Below are positions 10,560 to 22,889 of a stretch of 64,000 nucleotides of DNA, piece by piece. Location of the stretch: contig VTPC01008766.1 of the NCBI GenBank assembly GCA_011009095.1, forward strand, positions 1 to 64,000, read 5' to 3'. How positions within the stretch are numbered: the first letter of the stretch is position 1; each line of letters begins with the position of its first letter. The position numbers and the translations under genes were made by a program. The notes beneath the pieces are model-generated. The model was not told where the DNA came from and did no database searches. It saw only the letters and a list, made by a program, of their open reading frames with translations. The stretch comes from Ignelater luminosus. Taxonomy: Eukaryota; Arthropoda; Insecta; Coleoptera; Elateridae.

Positions 10560-11215
10560 ACTATATGTCCCCTCATTGTTGATTGATGTTTCTTCATAAT
10601 TAGTATATGATCTACCTGATACAACTTCTTTGATCCGGCGATATCCATGTTATTTTATGTAACTTCTGGTGTTTATATTTGGTGCTGCTAATAACCATGT
10701 TTGTACTTGCCGCTAGATTGCATAATCTTGCCCCATTATCGTTGGTCTTTTCATGTACAGTATGTTTTCCAGCCACTTGACTGATGTAATCCTTCTTGCC
10801 AGTTTGCGCATTAAAGTCTCCTAGCATCACAATGGTATCTACTTTGGGTAATTGTTCAATTTCTGCCTCTAGTTGTTCATAAAATTGTTCTTTTTCCTCT
10901 TCCACTTTGTTTTCAGTTGGAGCATAACTATGCCCTTATAACTGTCATATTAAAAGGTTTCGCTTGTAGTCTAACATAGGCTATTCTTTTGCTTATTGGT
11001 CTAAATTCTATTATATTATCTTTTAATTTTCCCCTAATAAAAAAGGCAACCCCATATTGTCGTTGTTTTTGTCCACCTCACGTAAATGTTTTTTTTTGTT
11101 TATTTCTCCCTGTTCCATCCATCTTGTTTCTTGTATTGCGGCTATGTCTACCTTGTATCTTTAAATTTCCTTTGCAACTTTGTATATCTTACCTGCTGTT
11201 AGCATTGTTTTAATG
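10560..11215 (-). pseudogene. LINE apurinic endonuclease domain
   Basis: On the minus strand, MLTAGKIYKVAKEI near 11205, IAAIQETRWMEQGEI near 11145, RHSYAPTENKVEEEKEQFYE near 10930-10870, IVMLGDFNAQTGKK near 10835, and HKITWISPDQRS near 10625 give the ordered motifs of an endonuclease/exonuclease/phosphatase domain (catalytic E in QET, D and N in GDFNA). Frames change at least twice, so it is dead. Confidence 0.75.
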
Positions 11216-11438
11216 TTCTACGTACATATTCTTATTTTGTTCTTATCGTTGTTTTACTTATAAATCTTATTCTTCCTTTTATTTTGCTTTACTATTGCGC
11301 TGTCTGTTAATTGTTTATGTAGTTTTCTTGTATTTTTGTTATTGTTTGCATTTATTTCATGGTCCTGTTCTTTTTCCTTTCCGGTCTCGTTATCCTTGTT
11401 CATTGCCTGTTTTTATTTTGTTACTTATTTATTTACTT

Positions 11439-12147
11439 TCACCTTGGTGGTAGCGTTTGGCTTTCTGAGTTTTTTGGTAGTTTAATTAATTCCCCTCTCC
11501 TTCTAGCTTTCTGAAATGGTAATAGTTGACTGTATTTTCCTACTTTGCTTTGCTCCTGTTTCAATTTTCCACTATTTTCTTCTAATTTATACATTTCTCC
11601 AATAATCAAAATTTTGTCGTGTACTGATCTTACTTTAAGGCCTTTATTTTTGATATCTTTAGATGTTTCATTAAAGCTAATCGTTTTGTTCGGTATCTCT
11701 TTAGGATAATCTTTATTAATATATATTTTAGTTCTCTTAAGTTTTTTGTCTCCCTTAAAATTTGCATTTTTATATTCCATGACCTTAATTCAATTAGCAC
11801 AGGACTATCTTTGTTTTCTATTCTATTTTAGAGCCTATTCTTCTGATCTCGGTGATGTCATCTTTAGAGTTTATTTGTATTTGCAATTTGTTTAGTATGT
11901 TCAGAATTTTTCTAAATAAATAATCTTTGGTTTCATTTAATTCATGTTCCACTCCATGGAAAATTAATTTCTTTTCTCTTATTTTTCTCTCTGAGTTTTC
12001 AATCTTCTCTTCCTGACTTTTTACAATATTTTTTAGTTGGTTATTTTCCATTTTTCTAGGTGTTTTAATATGGGCTTCTTGCACTTTGCGGTTTAATGTT
12101 AACAAACACAGTTGATTATTTGTGTTAATGTTTAGTAAAATATCCAA
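11439..12147 (-). pseudogene. LINE ORF1-like protein with coiled coil and RNA-binding fold
   Basis: Two frames (12147-11818 and 11780-11439) read as one protein with a frame change near 11800. The first has a heptad-like NQLKNIVKSQEEKIENSERK stretch and then KLIFHGVEHELNETKDYLFR, followed by DDITEIRRIGSK, the pattern of the RNA-recognition-like part of L1-type ORF1 proteins. The second is basic and ends in Arg and Pro. The predicted role is to bind element RNA in a ribonucleoprotein particle. The link to ORF2 rests on orientation and adjacency. Confidence 0.58.
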
Positions 12148-12179
12148 AATTCACACATACACATTCGCTGTGGTTAGTT

Positions 12180-15100
12180 CAGTTGAAATCTTGAAATCAA
12201 TTAGAGTTGACAAAATTTGAAATTTTATTATTATAGCAAGAGGGACGCTGGGTATATTTCATTCCAGCATTTAGTAAACTTTTTGTTGTAGTATTAGGGA
12301 ATTTGAACGGCTAGCTATTAGCGCGATAATTTCTGTTGATTGATGTTAATCTTAAGATCTGGTTAGTAATAGATTAATTGGGATTATATCATACAAGCTT
12401 CATACTAACTTCGCAATGCTTTGGTTAATTATTTCCTTTGCACATGTTGAGATTAATGCTAGCTATCAGATTCCTACTAGTTTTTGCTAATTGTGTTTTG
12501 AATTAAACTCTTTTAACAGAGATTTTCATTTGAGCATTTTAATTTTCCTGTGGAATTTGAGTGAAATTGGTGGTGTTCTTCTAGAAAGACAGACTATCTG
12601 TGCCCGGCCACCCTATCGGTCCTGATTGTTTCGAGATCGGTGGTTATTGTGTGAAAAGCCTTAGATGTATATTGGGGTAAGTTTCCTCTCTCCTTGATTT
12701 CCTTGCGGATGTTGACAGATTATTTTTCGTTATATTTTCTGGCGCGACCAAAACATAAAGTAGCCAAAATACCATCTTATTTCAGTCAGGTTTAGTTTTA
12801 TTTAAACATTAGCTTTCTCATTTAAGTATTGATATTGTAATCTGCTAAAAAGATATGCATGTACTTGCCAAACTTGTAATAAAAATCCAAAGCCTTTACA
12901 TACAGCACTGACAGAGTTGTCAGTTAATGATTTCTAATTAACAGAATCGTAATCTCGCTTCAAAAGCTTACTTCTTTCCAACATCCTGAAAATCAAATCC
13001 GCGGTATGGTTTCAACCACAAACTTTGCGAGTGAGCTTTTGTTTGTTTACCATTTACTACTGATTGTTCTTTCTAAGCATGCACATTAAAAACGGGCAAC
13101 TTCTGCATACACTTTATCATCAAATCTAACTGCCCCAGCAGTGATTCAAGAAAATTCATGATGTCCGGATAAATGATGATTATTCACCAATACCATATGC
13201 GACTTCCACACCATGTGGGATAGAAAATCCCATATATCTTTTTCAAATATAATAAAAAATAAACATCAAATGTCCTCATTTGCTTCTTCATAATTAAGCT
13301 TTAACTTAACAGAAATAAATCAAACTTCCACAGGAAAGAGAATAATAAAACCAGCAACTGGTTACCAAATCAATAGCAATCGAATTCGATAAAACGAAAC
13401 GAGAAACAAAGCAAAACGAATTGAAAGCAATAGAACCAGGCAAAAAATTAAACAATGCATACCTGAGCATGAATAAGGAGCATTAATAGATGAGCTCTGC
13501 CTTCATAGCCTGCAAGAATAATTTTAGCGATTTGAGGCCTTTAAATGGGACAAAGAAGAGTATGTAATCTAAACTACAGGCTGGTCAGGAATGACAAAGG
13601 CTCAAAATCATCAATGTAGCTAATTCCGAGTTTAGGTATTTGTTTGGAATTTTCTATGATACCTAAAGAACTTATGTACGTACTTAAGGGTAGTCGAGTG
13701 TGCATCTACCGGCGGTAGGGTAAATAGTCACGTCTATAGGCCGGGGCGTGAGCGGTCGCAACCGCGCGTGTCTGTCCTAAACCGGGATATTCTTGTTTTA
13801 ATCTTTGAAGGGGGAAGGCAGTCGTTTCTGTTGTGTAGAAGTCGCTTTGCAAATTTTGTTTCTGTGGTGAACAACTTTTGTTTTTATGGAAAAATCCCGT
13901 TGAAAATAGTTCCAGGTTTTTAAATTACGTTCAGCTTAACGGACCATCGAGTATATTTGCAAAAGTGCATTTGCAATTAACATTTGTTTGAAGTGGAACT
14001 TTTAGTCTGTTTTAACCGGCATTGTCGGGATTGTATTTAGGCACGCCTGTGTTTCATATTGTGGTGATGAAATTCGTTCACCGAGTATTTATATTGAACT
14101 TTCTTTTGGTTATTTGGTGTTTGAAAATCGAGAAACCAATCCTTATTTATTTATTTTTCTTCTGTACCTGTGGAGATGGTGTTATATAGTAATAACTGTA
14201 GATGTTTGTAAAATATAAAGAGACCTTTTGTTTTGTGAGTGCAACACCTGCTTGCATGTCGGAAGGCTGTTGAATTTGAATAATTAACGGTGTTAACTAA
14301 AGACATCGAGAAATGTAATCTAAGAATATTTCTTTAATGATATTAACAACCTAAACGTAACTTTTGGATTTTTTTTAAGAAATAATTGTTCTTTTATATA
14401 GTTAAATTCTTTATTATTTTTTTTGTTATATACTGTCAATTATTTTGGCTATTTGGCAACGTAAAGTGGTCTATGAATTTATTTGTTTTTCTATATTTGA
14501 CTTGAATTTTCTCTTTGTTAAAGTAATACCGTAGTTTACTTGTTGTTCTTTTGCTGTATATATTATTCGGGGAGAGATTTCATTTAATATTTTACAATGA
14601 ATTAAATAAACTCTCATTATTGTACTTTTGGAATGTTTTATTGTGTTTCTCGTTATTAAGTTTACAGGATAAGTGACCATTTGTACTTGTCGACTGCAAA
14701 CCAAATCTGGAAAAGCTACGATTTAGGTTTTGATCTGTCTTTTGTGCAGACGAGAACTGCGCTTTGTATTAAATGATTAATATTATTACTATTATGTTTA
14801 GTACTGAGCCTTCATCCGAGTTGCAGAGTGTTGGCTTTGAATAAATAAGTTTAACCTCCGTCGGATAAGTTTATTTGGGAGTGTTTGAGTATATATATGT
14901 TCTACGTTATTACTTTACTTTTTGTTACAGTAAATGCACCTATATACAGGATGTTGTTCCTCTAGGTACTTATATACAGTGTGTTGGTCAATAAGAAGCT
15001 ATGCTGGCCGATACATTGTTCTTTTGACTTATAGCTTCTGGCGCCCTTTTGCTTAACATCCTTAAATATAATCTAAGTTTCTTTGAGCTTGAGTAATCTA

Positions 15101-15212
15101 AAAATGAAAATGTGAAACATTTTATTAAATAAAGACCATTGTATTGCATTGTTATAGTGGAAAGATTTTAGGTAAGCATCTTTTTTTCTTAATTTCGTTA
15201 CATATAGTAACC
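12180..15212. other. non-coding stretch, no gene recognised; short GC-rich patch inside
   Basis: No protein-like frame is longer than noise. A GC- and CpG-rich patch lies at about 13685-13785, and two related strings ctatatacaggatgttg and cttatatacagtgtgttg lie at about 14940 and 14967. The first part (12180-12330) may be the 5-prime UTR of the LINE that ends here. Confidence 0.4.
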
Positions 15213-15220
15213 CTCATAAC
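15213..15220. repeat. 8-bp target-site duplication of the hAT element, left copy
   Basis: ctcataac, repeated exactly at 17571-17578. Confidence 0.88.
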
Positions 15221-15415
15221 TAGAGTGCGAATTTTTAAGCATAAAAAACAATAAAAAGTTTTTATAAAAGTGTAAAAATTCAAGGAAAAAAGCTTAAAAA
15301 ATAGCCCAAAAATTAAAAACAAGTTTAAAATATGCAGGAAAAAAAATTAAACTTCCAGGTTGTAGGTCTTATTATACAAAGTATTTATTATAAAAAAACA
15401 AAAAATGAATTGTTA

Positions 15416-16910
15416 TTAGAAACTTTGAATTCTAAAATGCTTAATTATTATGCACTTTTCTAAATTCTCCATAAGAAAATTTCTTCTTTTATCAGTTAGG
15501 GTGTCTTCGTAAAGAGAAAATAGTCTTTCAATGTCAACACTAGTAATCAGTGCATAGGTAAAATTTGCAAGTAACGATGGTTCCAAGTCGAAGTTATTGA
15601 CTATTTCGCCTGATAAAATACTTGCAATGGTCTTTAATCTTGCTAAACCTTCGTTTTTAGCCAGCATGTTCTCCAATTTGACAAATATTGTTTTTCCTAC
15701 ATCACCACGCACTTTTCCCAATTTTATTTTAAACTCTTGTACAATCTGAATCGCTTTTGTTAGCTCACTTCCTTGTGTTTCAAGTTTGGTTATAGTTTCA
15801 CTGATGAACTCGTAATTTGCTTTGATGAATGCAAGGTTTTGTTGTAGTTCCGAATTTTTTTAAATATTTTGGCAGTCTTTAACTGATTGGGATGCATCTT
15901 CCGAAAATTCTAACAAAATTTCTCTGAAGCTGGTGAAGTTAACTGCGTAATACACAGCCGCATGCAATCATGTTCCCCATCTAGTAATGACTGATTGTGG
16001 TGGAAGCGGAATATTGGGCAGTTTTTCTTTAAATCGTTGTACCCTCAATGGCGCTTTTAAAAAACACTTTTTGCCATTTTTAATTAACTCGTTAACTAGA
16101 GGAAGTTCAGACCTCGCAGTTTCTGCTACTCGGTTTAATCCGTGAGCTACGCAAGTAGAGTGTGTGAGATTACTATACAAAACCTTTAAATTAATACCTG
16201 CTTTTAGCATATATCCAGCCGCATTCGTCACCATTAACAGAATTTTTTCAGTTGGGACTGCATTAGGAAGAAAAAAGTTTGCGAGTCCCTCGTTAATAAA
16301 TCTTGTTATGGTGGTGCTGTTGGTTTTATCTAGTTCTTTCAAATATATTAAAAATGGCCTGGTTAGAGTAGCTTCATGTAATATACCGCACTCATCGGTG
16401 GTTTCATCGACAGAAAACCAGATATAATTGTCTGCAATTATATTTTTAATTTCATGAAGGACTGTTTTATAAACTGTATCTAAATAGCTTTTTCGTAGAG
16501 TGCTTTCGGACGGTATCGATCTATTACAATATTTTCGAAATGCAGAATTGTCTAATTTTCTGAAAGGAATATTTGCCGATATTGCATAAATCAAAATAAA
16601 AAGTTTTTTCTTCAGATCGAGTAGCAGATCCATAGGCAACTACTTCTGAAATAGTTTGTTGTTTCAGCTTATTTTCATTTTCCGCCCTTCGTACATTTTC
16701 CTTGTGAATAGCGGTCTTCGTATGTTGTATTACATTATACTTTTTGTCGCACTGGATCTATTAAAACACGCATTAAAGAATATTATATTTAAAATCTAAT
16801 CTACTCCTTACCGTTTTAACACATACTCTGCAAAATAGTCCACTACCGTCCAGCCTTATTTCTGGTATATTTTTAATCCACTCTTCTACACTCGTTTTAA
16901 CTTTTGGCAT
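15416..16910 (-). pseudogene. hAT transposase (CGGBP1-like), two exons, inactivated
   Basis: Exon 1 (16910-16812) encodes 33 residues beginning MPKVKTSVEEWIKNIPEIRL and holding the first Cys pair (FCRVC). A 54-bp intron (16811-16758) has a GTAAGG donor and a TTTTAATAG acceptor. Exon 2 resumes in phase with IQCDKKYNVIQHTKTAIHKE, completing a BED-like zinc finger. Later parts read FSVDETTDE near 16405 (catalytic Asp region), NLTHSTCVAHGLNRVAE near 16170-16120 (the conserved C..H region of hAT), and VDIERLFSLYEDTLTDKRRN near 15535-15480 (the C-terminal dimerisation region, usually S.eR.FS). Lesions: a one-base frameshift near 16590-16615, a TGA after RWGT at about 15968 where the family has Trp, and a TAA near 15860. 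Such proteins cut and paste the element, and relatives have been domesticated as CGG-binding proteins. Confidence 0.85.
16758..16811 (-). other. 54-bp intron of the hAT transposase gene
   Basis: On the minus strand it begins gtaagg and ends aatag; removal joins two in-phase coding segments across the zinc finger. Confidence 0.7.
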
Positions 16911-17578
16911 TGTAACACAGTCTTATTTTATTAAAAACAGAAGGCAACACAAAAGATTAAGTTATAATAAAATGAAACGAAACTTTTTCAATCTACCAGC
17001 AACATTACATACACGCACGATACGAACACTTTAAGTAACCCAGTAAAACTGAAGCATTTGTCAAATAAATCTTAAAACCTATAAGAACTAACTGTTTTCA
17101 CAGCTTATCCTAGGGACAAAGAACTGCCGGGACAATGTGTAACGGCTCCGACAGGCTCCGGAACGGTGAGCGTCCAGATGGTATTCAATACATAACGGTA
17201 AATAATGATATTTTAAGAAATCCTTGAAAATATTATCACGAAATTTACCGTAAAAACAAAATGTTTAAAAAAATAATGTAGACAACTGCTGCTAGAGAGA
17301 GAATTTATAGAAAGTATTTTGATGAAACAGAAAATAAATATACTGTAGACAAGAAAAGTATAAGGATATTATGATGTTTTTCTTGAGACACAAAAAATGC
17401 ACAAAATAAGCATTATTGTAAAAATTAGCAAAAAGTTCCAAAAAAGCAAAAAAAGCATTATGAAAATTAGTTAAATGATTCCTTTAATTGCGATTCGCAC
17501 TTATTTCAATGTCTTTTTGTACTGCTATTAATATCTAAAAAAAGCATTATTCCTATAAATCCGCACTCTACTCATAAC

Positions 17579-19260
17579 TATTTACTCTGTTCCTGTCTTT
17601 GCTCTGAGGTTGTAATCTCCAATCTTTTTAATATCACAGTTATTTAAAATGATAGTTTTTGATAATCAATTTTCGTTTCAATATTAAAAAAACTAAGGTT
17701 TATTCCCTAAGCAAAAACAGTTTAGAGCAATAAGATTGTCAAGTAAAAAGTGTGTAAATTAAAACTGTAGGAGTTAGATCTTAAATTCAAATATGCTTGA
17801 AATGCTCTTAAGTTACAAGAACAAAATACCTTGCATTTGTCAGCTGTCACTAGACCAACTTCATTCTGTATGTCCAAACATATCTTGTGGCATTTCAAAT
17901 GTGACATAAAACAGTCTGAGTATTTGCATTGTGCTACAATGTTGCACAAGTAGGTAGTTGAAAGATGTAACGGGATGTTCAAAAAGTTAAGACGTTCTAG
18001 AAATGCATATGTGTACTTCTCCCATTGCACGTTATACAGACTGTTTCTGAAGTTTAGAAAACGCGATATTTTATTTTCTTAGGGATCTTTTCATGTATTG
18101 AAGGATATAATAATATCTCCACAATGGAGCAAGTTAGATGTTTCTGAAAAATTCTATCATAACAATAGCAACTTAAACAATTTTCAAATGTTGTTTTATG
18201 ATTACGAATAGAATTTAACATATATACATTTAATGTAATTCAATTTGAATTTATAATAAATGTATGTTAGATATAGAAAATATCTAGCGATTGTTATCGC
18301 TATTCCAAACTATCGGCTTTAATGTAAGCAAAACTATTAAGCTTGAAATGTGAGAAGTTCGTAATTTCGTTAAGAGGCGGAGGCTGATAAACACATCATT
18401 AGTTTTATATTATTTATACATAACAGCAGCCCTCCAAACTTTTGATTTAATTAGAACTAAACACTCGAGATAAATGTTTGAAGTTTCTCTGAAGTCTTGA
18501 AATTCAAATTTAAATATGAGTGGTATTATAGCTACCTACAATAATTTTTTATAATTTATTCAGTAAACTTGGTGTAACTACGTTTAATATTTGCCGCAAT
18601 ACAATTCATGTGCATTGTATAAATCAAGTTAATTTAAGATTAAACCGCCTCTTGCCACTATGTAGACTTTTATAAGTTATAATTTTGATCTTCTTTAAAT
18701 AAACAAAGAAAAATCATAATTCCAGATTAAATCAAAAACATTAGATAAACCGCAGACGTTAACGGAAGCTACCCTTTTGATGAATGTTTGCAATTTATCA
18801 TTGAATACTGCAGGAATACAAATACGTCCAAACACGGTTAAAAATGCAATCGATGCAGGTTAGTGATGCATTAAACACAGTTAGCTATTTTGCTTTTGAG
18901 CTTATTGTGCTGTGCTAGGTAAAGTCAAGTTTGGTGGGTAAAATTGAAGCATTACCATAGCAATTTTTTTCCGAATAAAGAGCAATCTGGTTTAAGAATC
19001 TTTACTTTTCTAATTGTAATACCTTGGGCCTTTCAAAATGTAATACCTTGTAAATTGTTTAAAAGAAATTTATCAGCTAACTTTGTCGGCGTCATACAGA
19101 GTTTTAATAATTACGAGATTTAATGATTAAGATTTACCAGCAATGTGGATCTGCTTCATTACAATTAGAAAGCTGCTCATTTACATAGACAAATCATAGC
19201 GTCAAATTACAAGATTTGCTCATACTCTTATATTTATGAACCAATTAATAGACTGTGAAC
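17579..19260. other. AT-rich stretch, nothing recognised
   Basis: The 102-residue frame at 17722-18030 (minus) is rich in Cys, Leu and Asn but has no motif I know, no clear start context and no relative nearby. I treat it as chance. Confidence 0.4.
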
Positions 19261-19966
19261 ATTTTCCAAATAAGGAAATTTCACGAATCGAAAGATTTTT
19301 GCAATACAATTTATTGAAGATCATAATTCTAAAAGGTAAGTACAGAAGTCGTTGCACGTTGTATATTGAACAGTTAATAGGAAAAGATGATCCTTATAAC
19401 CCAAAGAGTATCAACTCTATAACTGTATTTTAATCGTTTCTCGTGTTTTGCATTTTTAAAAACGTAGTTTTCCCAATTTTTCTGTGCCCTATTCGACGGT
19501 GCAACCAATGGTACTAACATTGTTTTACTAGGACCTTGGGTAGCGACTTCAGAAATATTCAAAGAAAATCATACTTATTTTTTGCCTTCTATTCGATCCC
19601 AGAAACTGTAAATATTTTCCAAATAAAGAAGTCCCACGAATCGAGAAATGTTTGCAATACAATTTATTGAAGATCATAATTCTAAATAGTAAGTTCAGAA
19701 GTCGTTGCAAGTTGTATATTGAACATTTAATAGAAAAAGATGGTCCTAAGAACCCAAAGAGTATCAATTCCAAGACTGTATTTTCATCGTTTTTAGTGTT
19801 TTGCATTTTTAAAATAGTAGTTTTCCTAATCTTTCTCTGCCCTATTCGATGGTGCAACCAGTAGTACTACCATCGTTTCACTAGGATCTCGAGCAGCGGC
19901 TCCAGAAAGATCCAAAGAAAATCATACTTATTTTTTGCCTTCTATTCGATCCCAGAAACGGTCATC
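19261..19966. repeat. tandem duplication, two units of 353 bp
   Basis: attttccaaata starts both units (19261 and 19614), and tctattcgatcccagaaac ends both (near 19607 and 19959). The units share roughly nine bases in ten by eye, with few indels. Open frames within (for example 19549-19857 minus and 19652-19864 plus) are repeat by-products. Content not recognised. Confidence 0.85.
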
Positions 19967-20559
19967 CAATACTGGACTTCTTTTCTAAGTTGTGTTGTTT
20001 GTTAAGAAAACATCCCAACTCGATCAAACCATGGGTTATCAAGTTAAGTATCTTTTAAGTAGCTAATACATCACTCTCATGGGAAAATGTGCAAAGTTGT
20101 ATTAATCAAATACGGTTAATACGTAATAATAACTACATAATATAATCTAGCTATGTATAGCTTCCGTCATTTGGTTTTTGGTTTTTGGTTACAAAGTTTT
20201 AAAAGTTTAGAATTCATTTGGTATTAATAGAAAAAGACATTAGTACTTTTACATAAACGAACTTTGAGTTTTATTAATTATTTTAGTTTTATCATTCATT
20301 TTTGGTAAGATGATTTAAGTAAAGATGAATTAACTTTTCGTTGATACCATAAATCGCATTAAACCATTAGTCTCGTTATAAGAACTAGATATTCAAACAT
20401 CAATTTTCAACTCTATAATTTTGATTTTTAGCTGTTTACTTATTTCGTTTTTTGTAGAATAGAACGCATTTTCTGTAAACTCATTCCGTGTTGTAATTCC
20501 TCAAAAACAAGCCAACAGGATTTCACATTAGATTAAGACAAGATGTTGTTTCATAGACT
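19967..20559. other. AT-rich stretch with a short ggttttt repeat
   Basis: ggtttttggtttttggtt lies near 20172-20189. Nothing else was recognised. Confidence 0.4.
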
Positions 20560-20790
20560 GCAGAATATCAACTGCAAAAAACCGCTGTTCCCATAGAGCA
20601 ATAAATACAACCTATAAAGAGTTTGTGTCGGTACCTCTCATTGTCTGTTTCTGCAATGGATGAACCAAGTACGATCGGACATTGTCGTGTAGAAGAATAG
20701 CATCGGAAATGAGTTTTTCTTGATTTTTGCATTTTACGTACCTTTGGAACTGTTGCAGTGTGATAAATATCGGCAGTTCTCGATATCAAA
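20560..20790 (-). pseudogene. mariner/Tc1-type transposase scrap
   Basis: The minus strand reads LISDAILLHDNVRSYLVHPL near 20703-20650. This resembles the LLHDNARPH motif around the second catalytic Asp of mariner transposases. Pro-His is replaced and stops follow within 60 residues. Too short to place in a family. Confidence 0.5.
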
Positions 20791-20799
20791 GAATTTTAA

Positions 20800-21225
20800 T
20801 CAAATGAACACCCGGACTATACAAAAATGGTTTGAGCAGTTAAAAAAGATTTTGTGATTGGTATTCTGCAGAATACAACAACAGAACTTCTGTCTTAATA
20901 GATATGAACGCAACGTACTATGCCACCACCCAGCGGGATGGTAAAGTCTCACTGCTACTTAGAAAGCAACTAGCGTAATCTAGGTCTAACTCAACTGATA
21001 GGTTGTGACCTCTATAAGCTGCAAAGTAACCTAACAAAGAAGAAATAAATAAAAATTTAAAAGGCGCCAGTCCTATACACCTAGTCGTATTTTTTACAAG
21101 TACAATGCCAATCAATATTGTATAAATAAGACATGTAAATAGGACAGAAATATAATTAATAGGCAGTAAACATTAACAATAGTAAACAACGATGACAATA
21201 ATAATCATACATAATGTAGTAAATC
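20800..21225. other. unrecognised spacer
   Basis: A mixed-composition patch near 20925-21080 has no coding motif. It ends at the TA that borders the foldback element. Confidence 0.4.
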
Positions 21226-21227
21226 TA

Positions 21228-22152
21228 CAATGTAGTCCAATTTCGATGGGATTGAATGGGTAACTTTCTTATTAGCGCAGATAAATAAAAACGGCTTAGG
21301 TACTTGTAACCTCTTTTTTCATGCTTATTCCATCACCGTTGCCAGAAATAAGCTGCCGTCTTTTGTTTTTTCCATAGAGAGAAAAAGTGAAAAATGGCTG
21401 ATTTCTTCATTTTGCTGTAACTCCTTTATTTTCGAAGCTAGAACAAAATTGTTTCAGTATTGTTTAGGCACTTTTTAACGTGGAATTTAATCTCGCCAAT
21501 TGCTGTTTTCTAGCCCTTTCCACAACTGCGCTATAACTCAAAGTTGAATTTCCTTCAATTTGGTGTAACTCCTTTATTTTCGAAGCTACAACAAAATCAT
21601 TTTAGCATTGTTACAGCAATTTCTAACGTAGAATTTAATAGCGTCAGTTGTTTTTTTCTAGTCCTTTCCATAACTGCGCTGCAACTTAAAAATTTAATTT
21701 CTTGAATGGTTAATTTAAAAATTCAACTTTGAGTTACGGCGTAGTTATGGAAAGAACTAAACAAAAACGACTGACGGTATTAATTTCTAAGTTAAAAAGT
21801 GCCTCAACAATACTAAAATTTTTTTGTTGTAGCTTTAAAAATAAAGGAGTTACAGCAAATTGAAGGAATCGCTTTATTTAAAAAATTCACCTTTAAGTTG
21901 CAGCGCAGTCATGGAAAGAGCTAAAAGCAACGACTCACTGCATTGAATTCTACGTTAAGAAGTACCTCAACAATGTTTAAGTAATTTTATTCTAGCTTCG
22001 AAAATAAAGGCGTTACAGCAAATTGAAGCAATTAGCCATTTTTCACTATTTCTCTCTAGGGAAAAAGAGGTTACAAGTACCTAAGCCGTTTTCATTTATC
22101 TGCGCTAATAAGAAAGTTACCCATTTAATCCCATCTAAATTGGACCACACTG
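21228..22152. mobile_element. foldback (long-TIR) non-autonomous DNA element, Tc1/mariner-like ends
   Basis: The first 100 bases are nearly the exact inverse of the last 100: gggtaactttcttattagcg near 21258 matches cgctaataagaaagttaccc near 22104. The ends read caatgtagtccaa (left) and, inverted, cagtgtggtccaa (right). Each is bounded by TA (21226-21227 and 22153-22154), the expected Tc1/mariner duplication. The body is also palindromic: gtaactcctttattttcgaa and its inverse occur twice in each arm, so each arm is a terminal block plus two units of about 150 bp. No coding capacity. As RNA or single-stranded DNA it would form a hairpin with arms of about 450 bases. Confidence 0.88.
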
Positions 22153-22154
22153 TA

Positions 22155-22885
22155 CAAGGATATAAATGAAATATATAAGTACAAACATACAAATAAGATG
22201 AATTGAAACCAATAAATATGCAATTGTATAATAATTGAATAAAAAGATATCTATTATCACACTGAGGTAGCACATTATCTTGAATGAGCTGTAGCAAAAT
22301 AATATATTACAGAAACTAGCGTTTAATAAAAAATTACAAGCGCAAAGATTGAGAAAGTTCTACTGTTAGCAAACCCTAATCTTAGATTAGCACAAAGCAG
22401 CAACATTCTTTAAACGCGTATTCTGATTTCGCCAGCAATCAAATTCACGTGAGCTCACGTTGGCAACTGGAAGCGCTAGATAAATAAGTCTGAAGGCAAA
22501 TAATGGAATCAAAATTAAATTTAGCTAAGTACGGCTACTGTACACTTTTGAAAAATTGAGATTATCTTCTATAAGAAATGTTCCTTTGTACTACAAACGT
22601 TCAATGTGTCTAATCGTTTGACCAAAATGCAAACAAAAATGAATTTTCAATAATTACAAGTATGATTACTTATTTAGTAGGTAAATAAAAAGAGAATCAA
22701 AAACTGACCTAGCTTAATCTACTATAAACACCCTAGTATTATACTCTTTGGTATAGGATAATTAACAAAATATATAAATTGTAAAAGACTGACATGTAAA
22801 AAACAAACTAACTTCACTATTTATATTGAAATATTGAATTGAATTTAATATTGATCTAATCTAAAACTGACTACACCACGCTAAA
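22155..22885. other. AT-rich stretch, nothing recognised
   Basis: No motif, repeat pair or RNA gene seen. Confidence 0.4.
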
Positions 22886-22889
22886 TAAT

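Larger units (their letters stand above)
8380..12160 (-). mobile_element. two-ORF non-LTR retrotransposon (RTE/L1-like), nearly full length, decayed
   Basis: Read on the minus strand, an ORF1 (12147-11439) is followed by an endonuclease (11215-10560), an RT (10010-9065) and a C-terminal tail (8662-8465). A T-run at 8365-8371 on the plus strand would be the poly-A tail, and a hairpin acccccta/taggggg-like palindrome lies near 8395-8410 in its 3-prime UTR. No target duplication could be settled. Clade uncertain: ORF2 resembles RTE-like proteins, but a separate ORF1 with a coiled coil recalls L1/Tx1-like or other ORF1-bearing groups. Confidence 0.72.
15221..17570 (-). mobile_element. hAT DNA transposon with exact ends
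   Basis: The left end tagagtgcgaattt matches the reverse complement of the right end (tagagtgcggattt), 13 of 14 bases. An 8-bp duplication, ctcataac, flanks both ends, as expected for hAT elements. The 2350-bp interior carries one minus-strand transposase gene with a BED-like zinc finger and a short intron. Only a few lesions are visible, so the copy is fairly young. Confidence 0.9.

Noticed and set aside
8354..12340. Possible gttgatt duplication around the minus-strand two-ORF LINE
   Set aside because: Only 7 bases and several equally good alternatives; not enough to set the ends.
17722..18030. 102-residue minus-strand ORF, Cys-rich
   Set aside because: No zinc-finger spacing, no start or splice context, no relative in the window.
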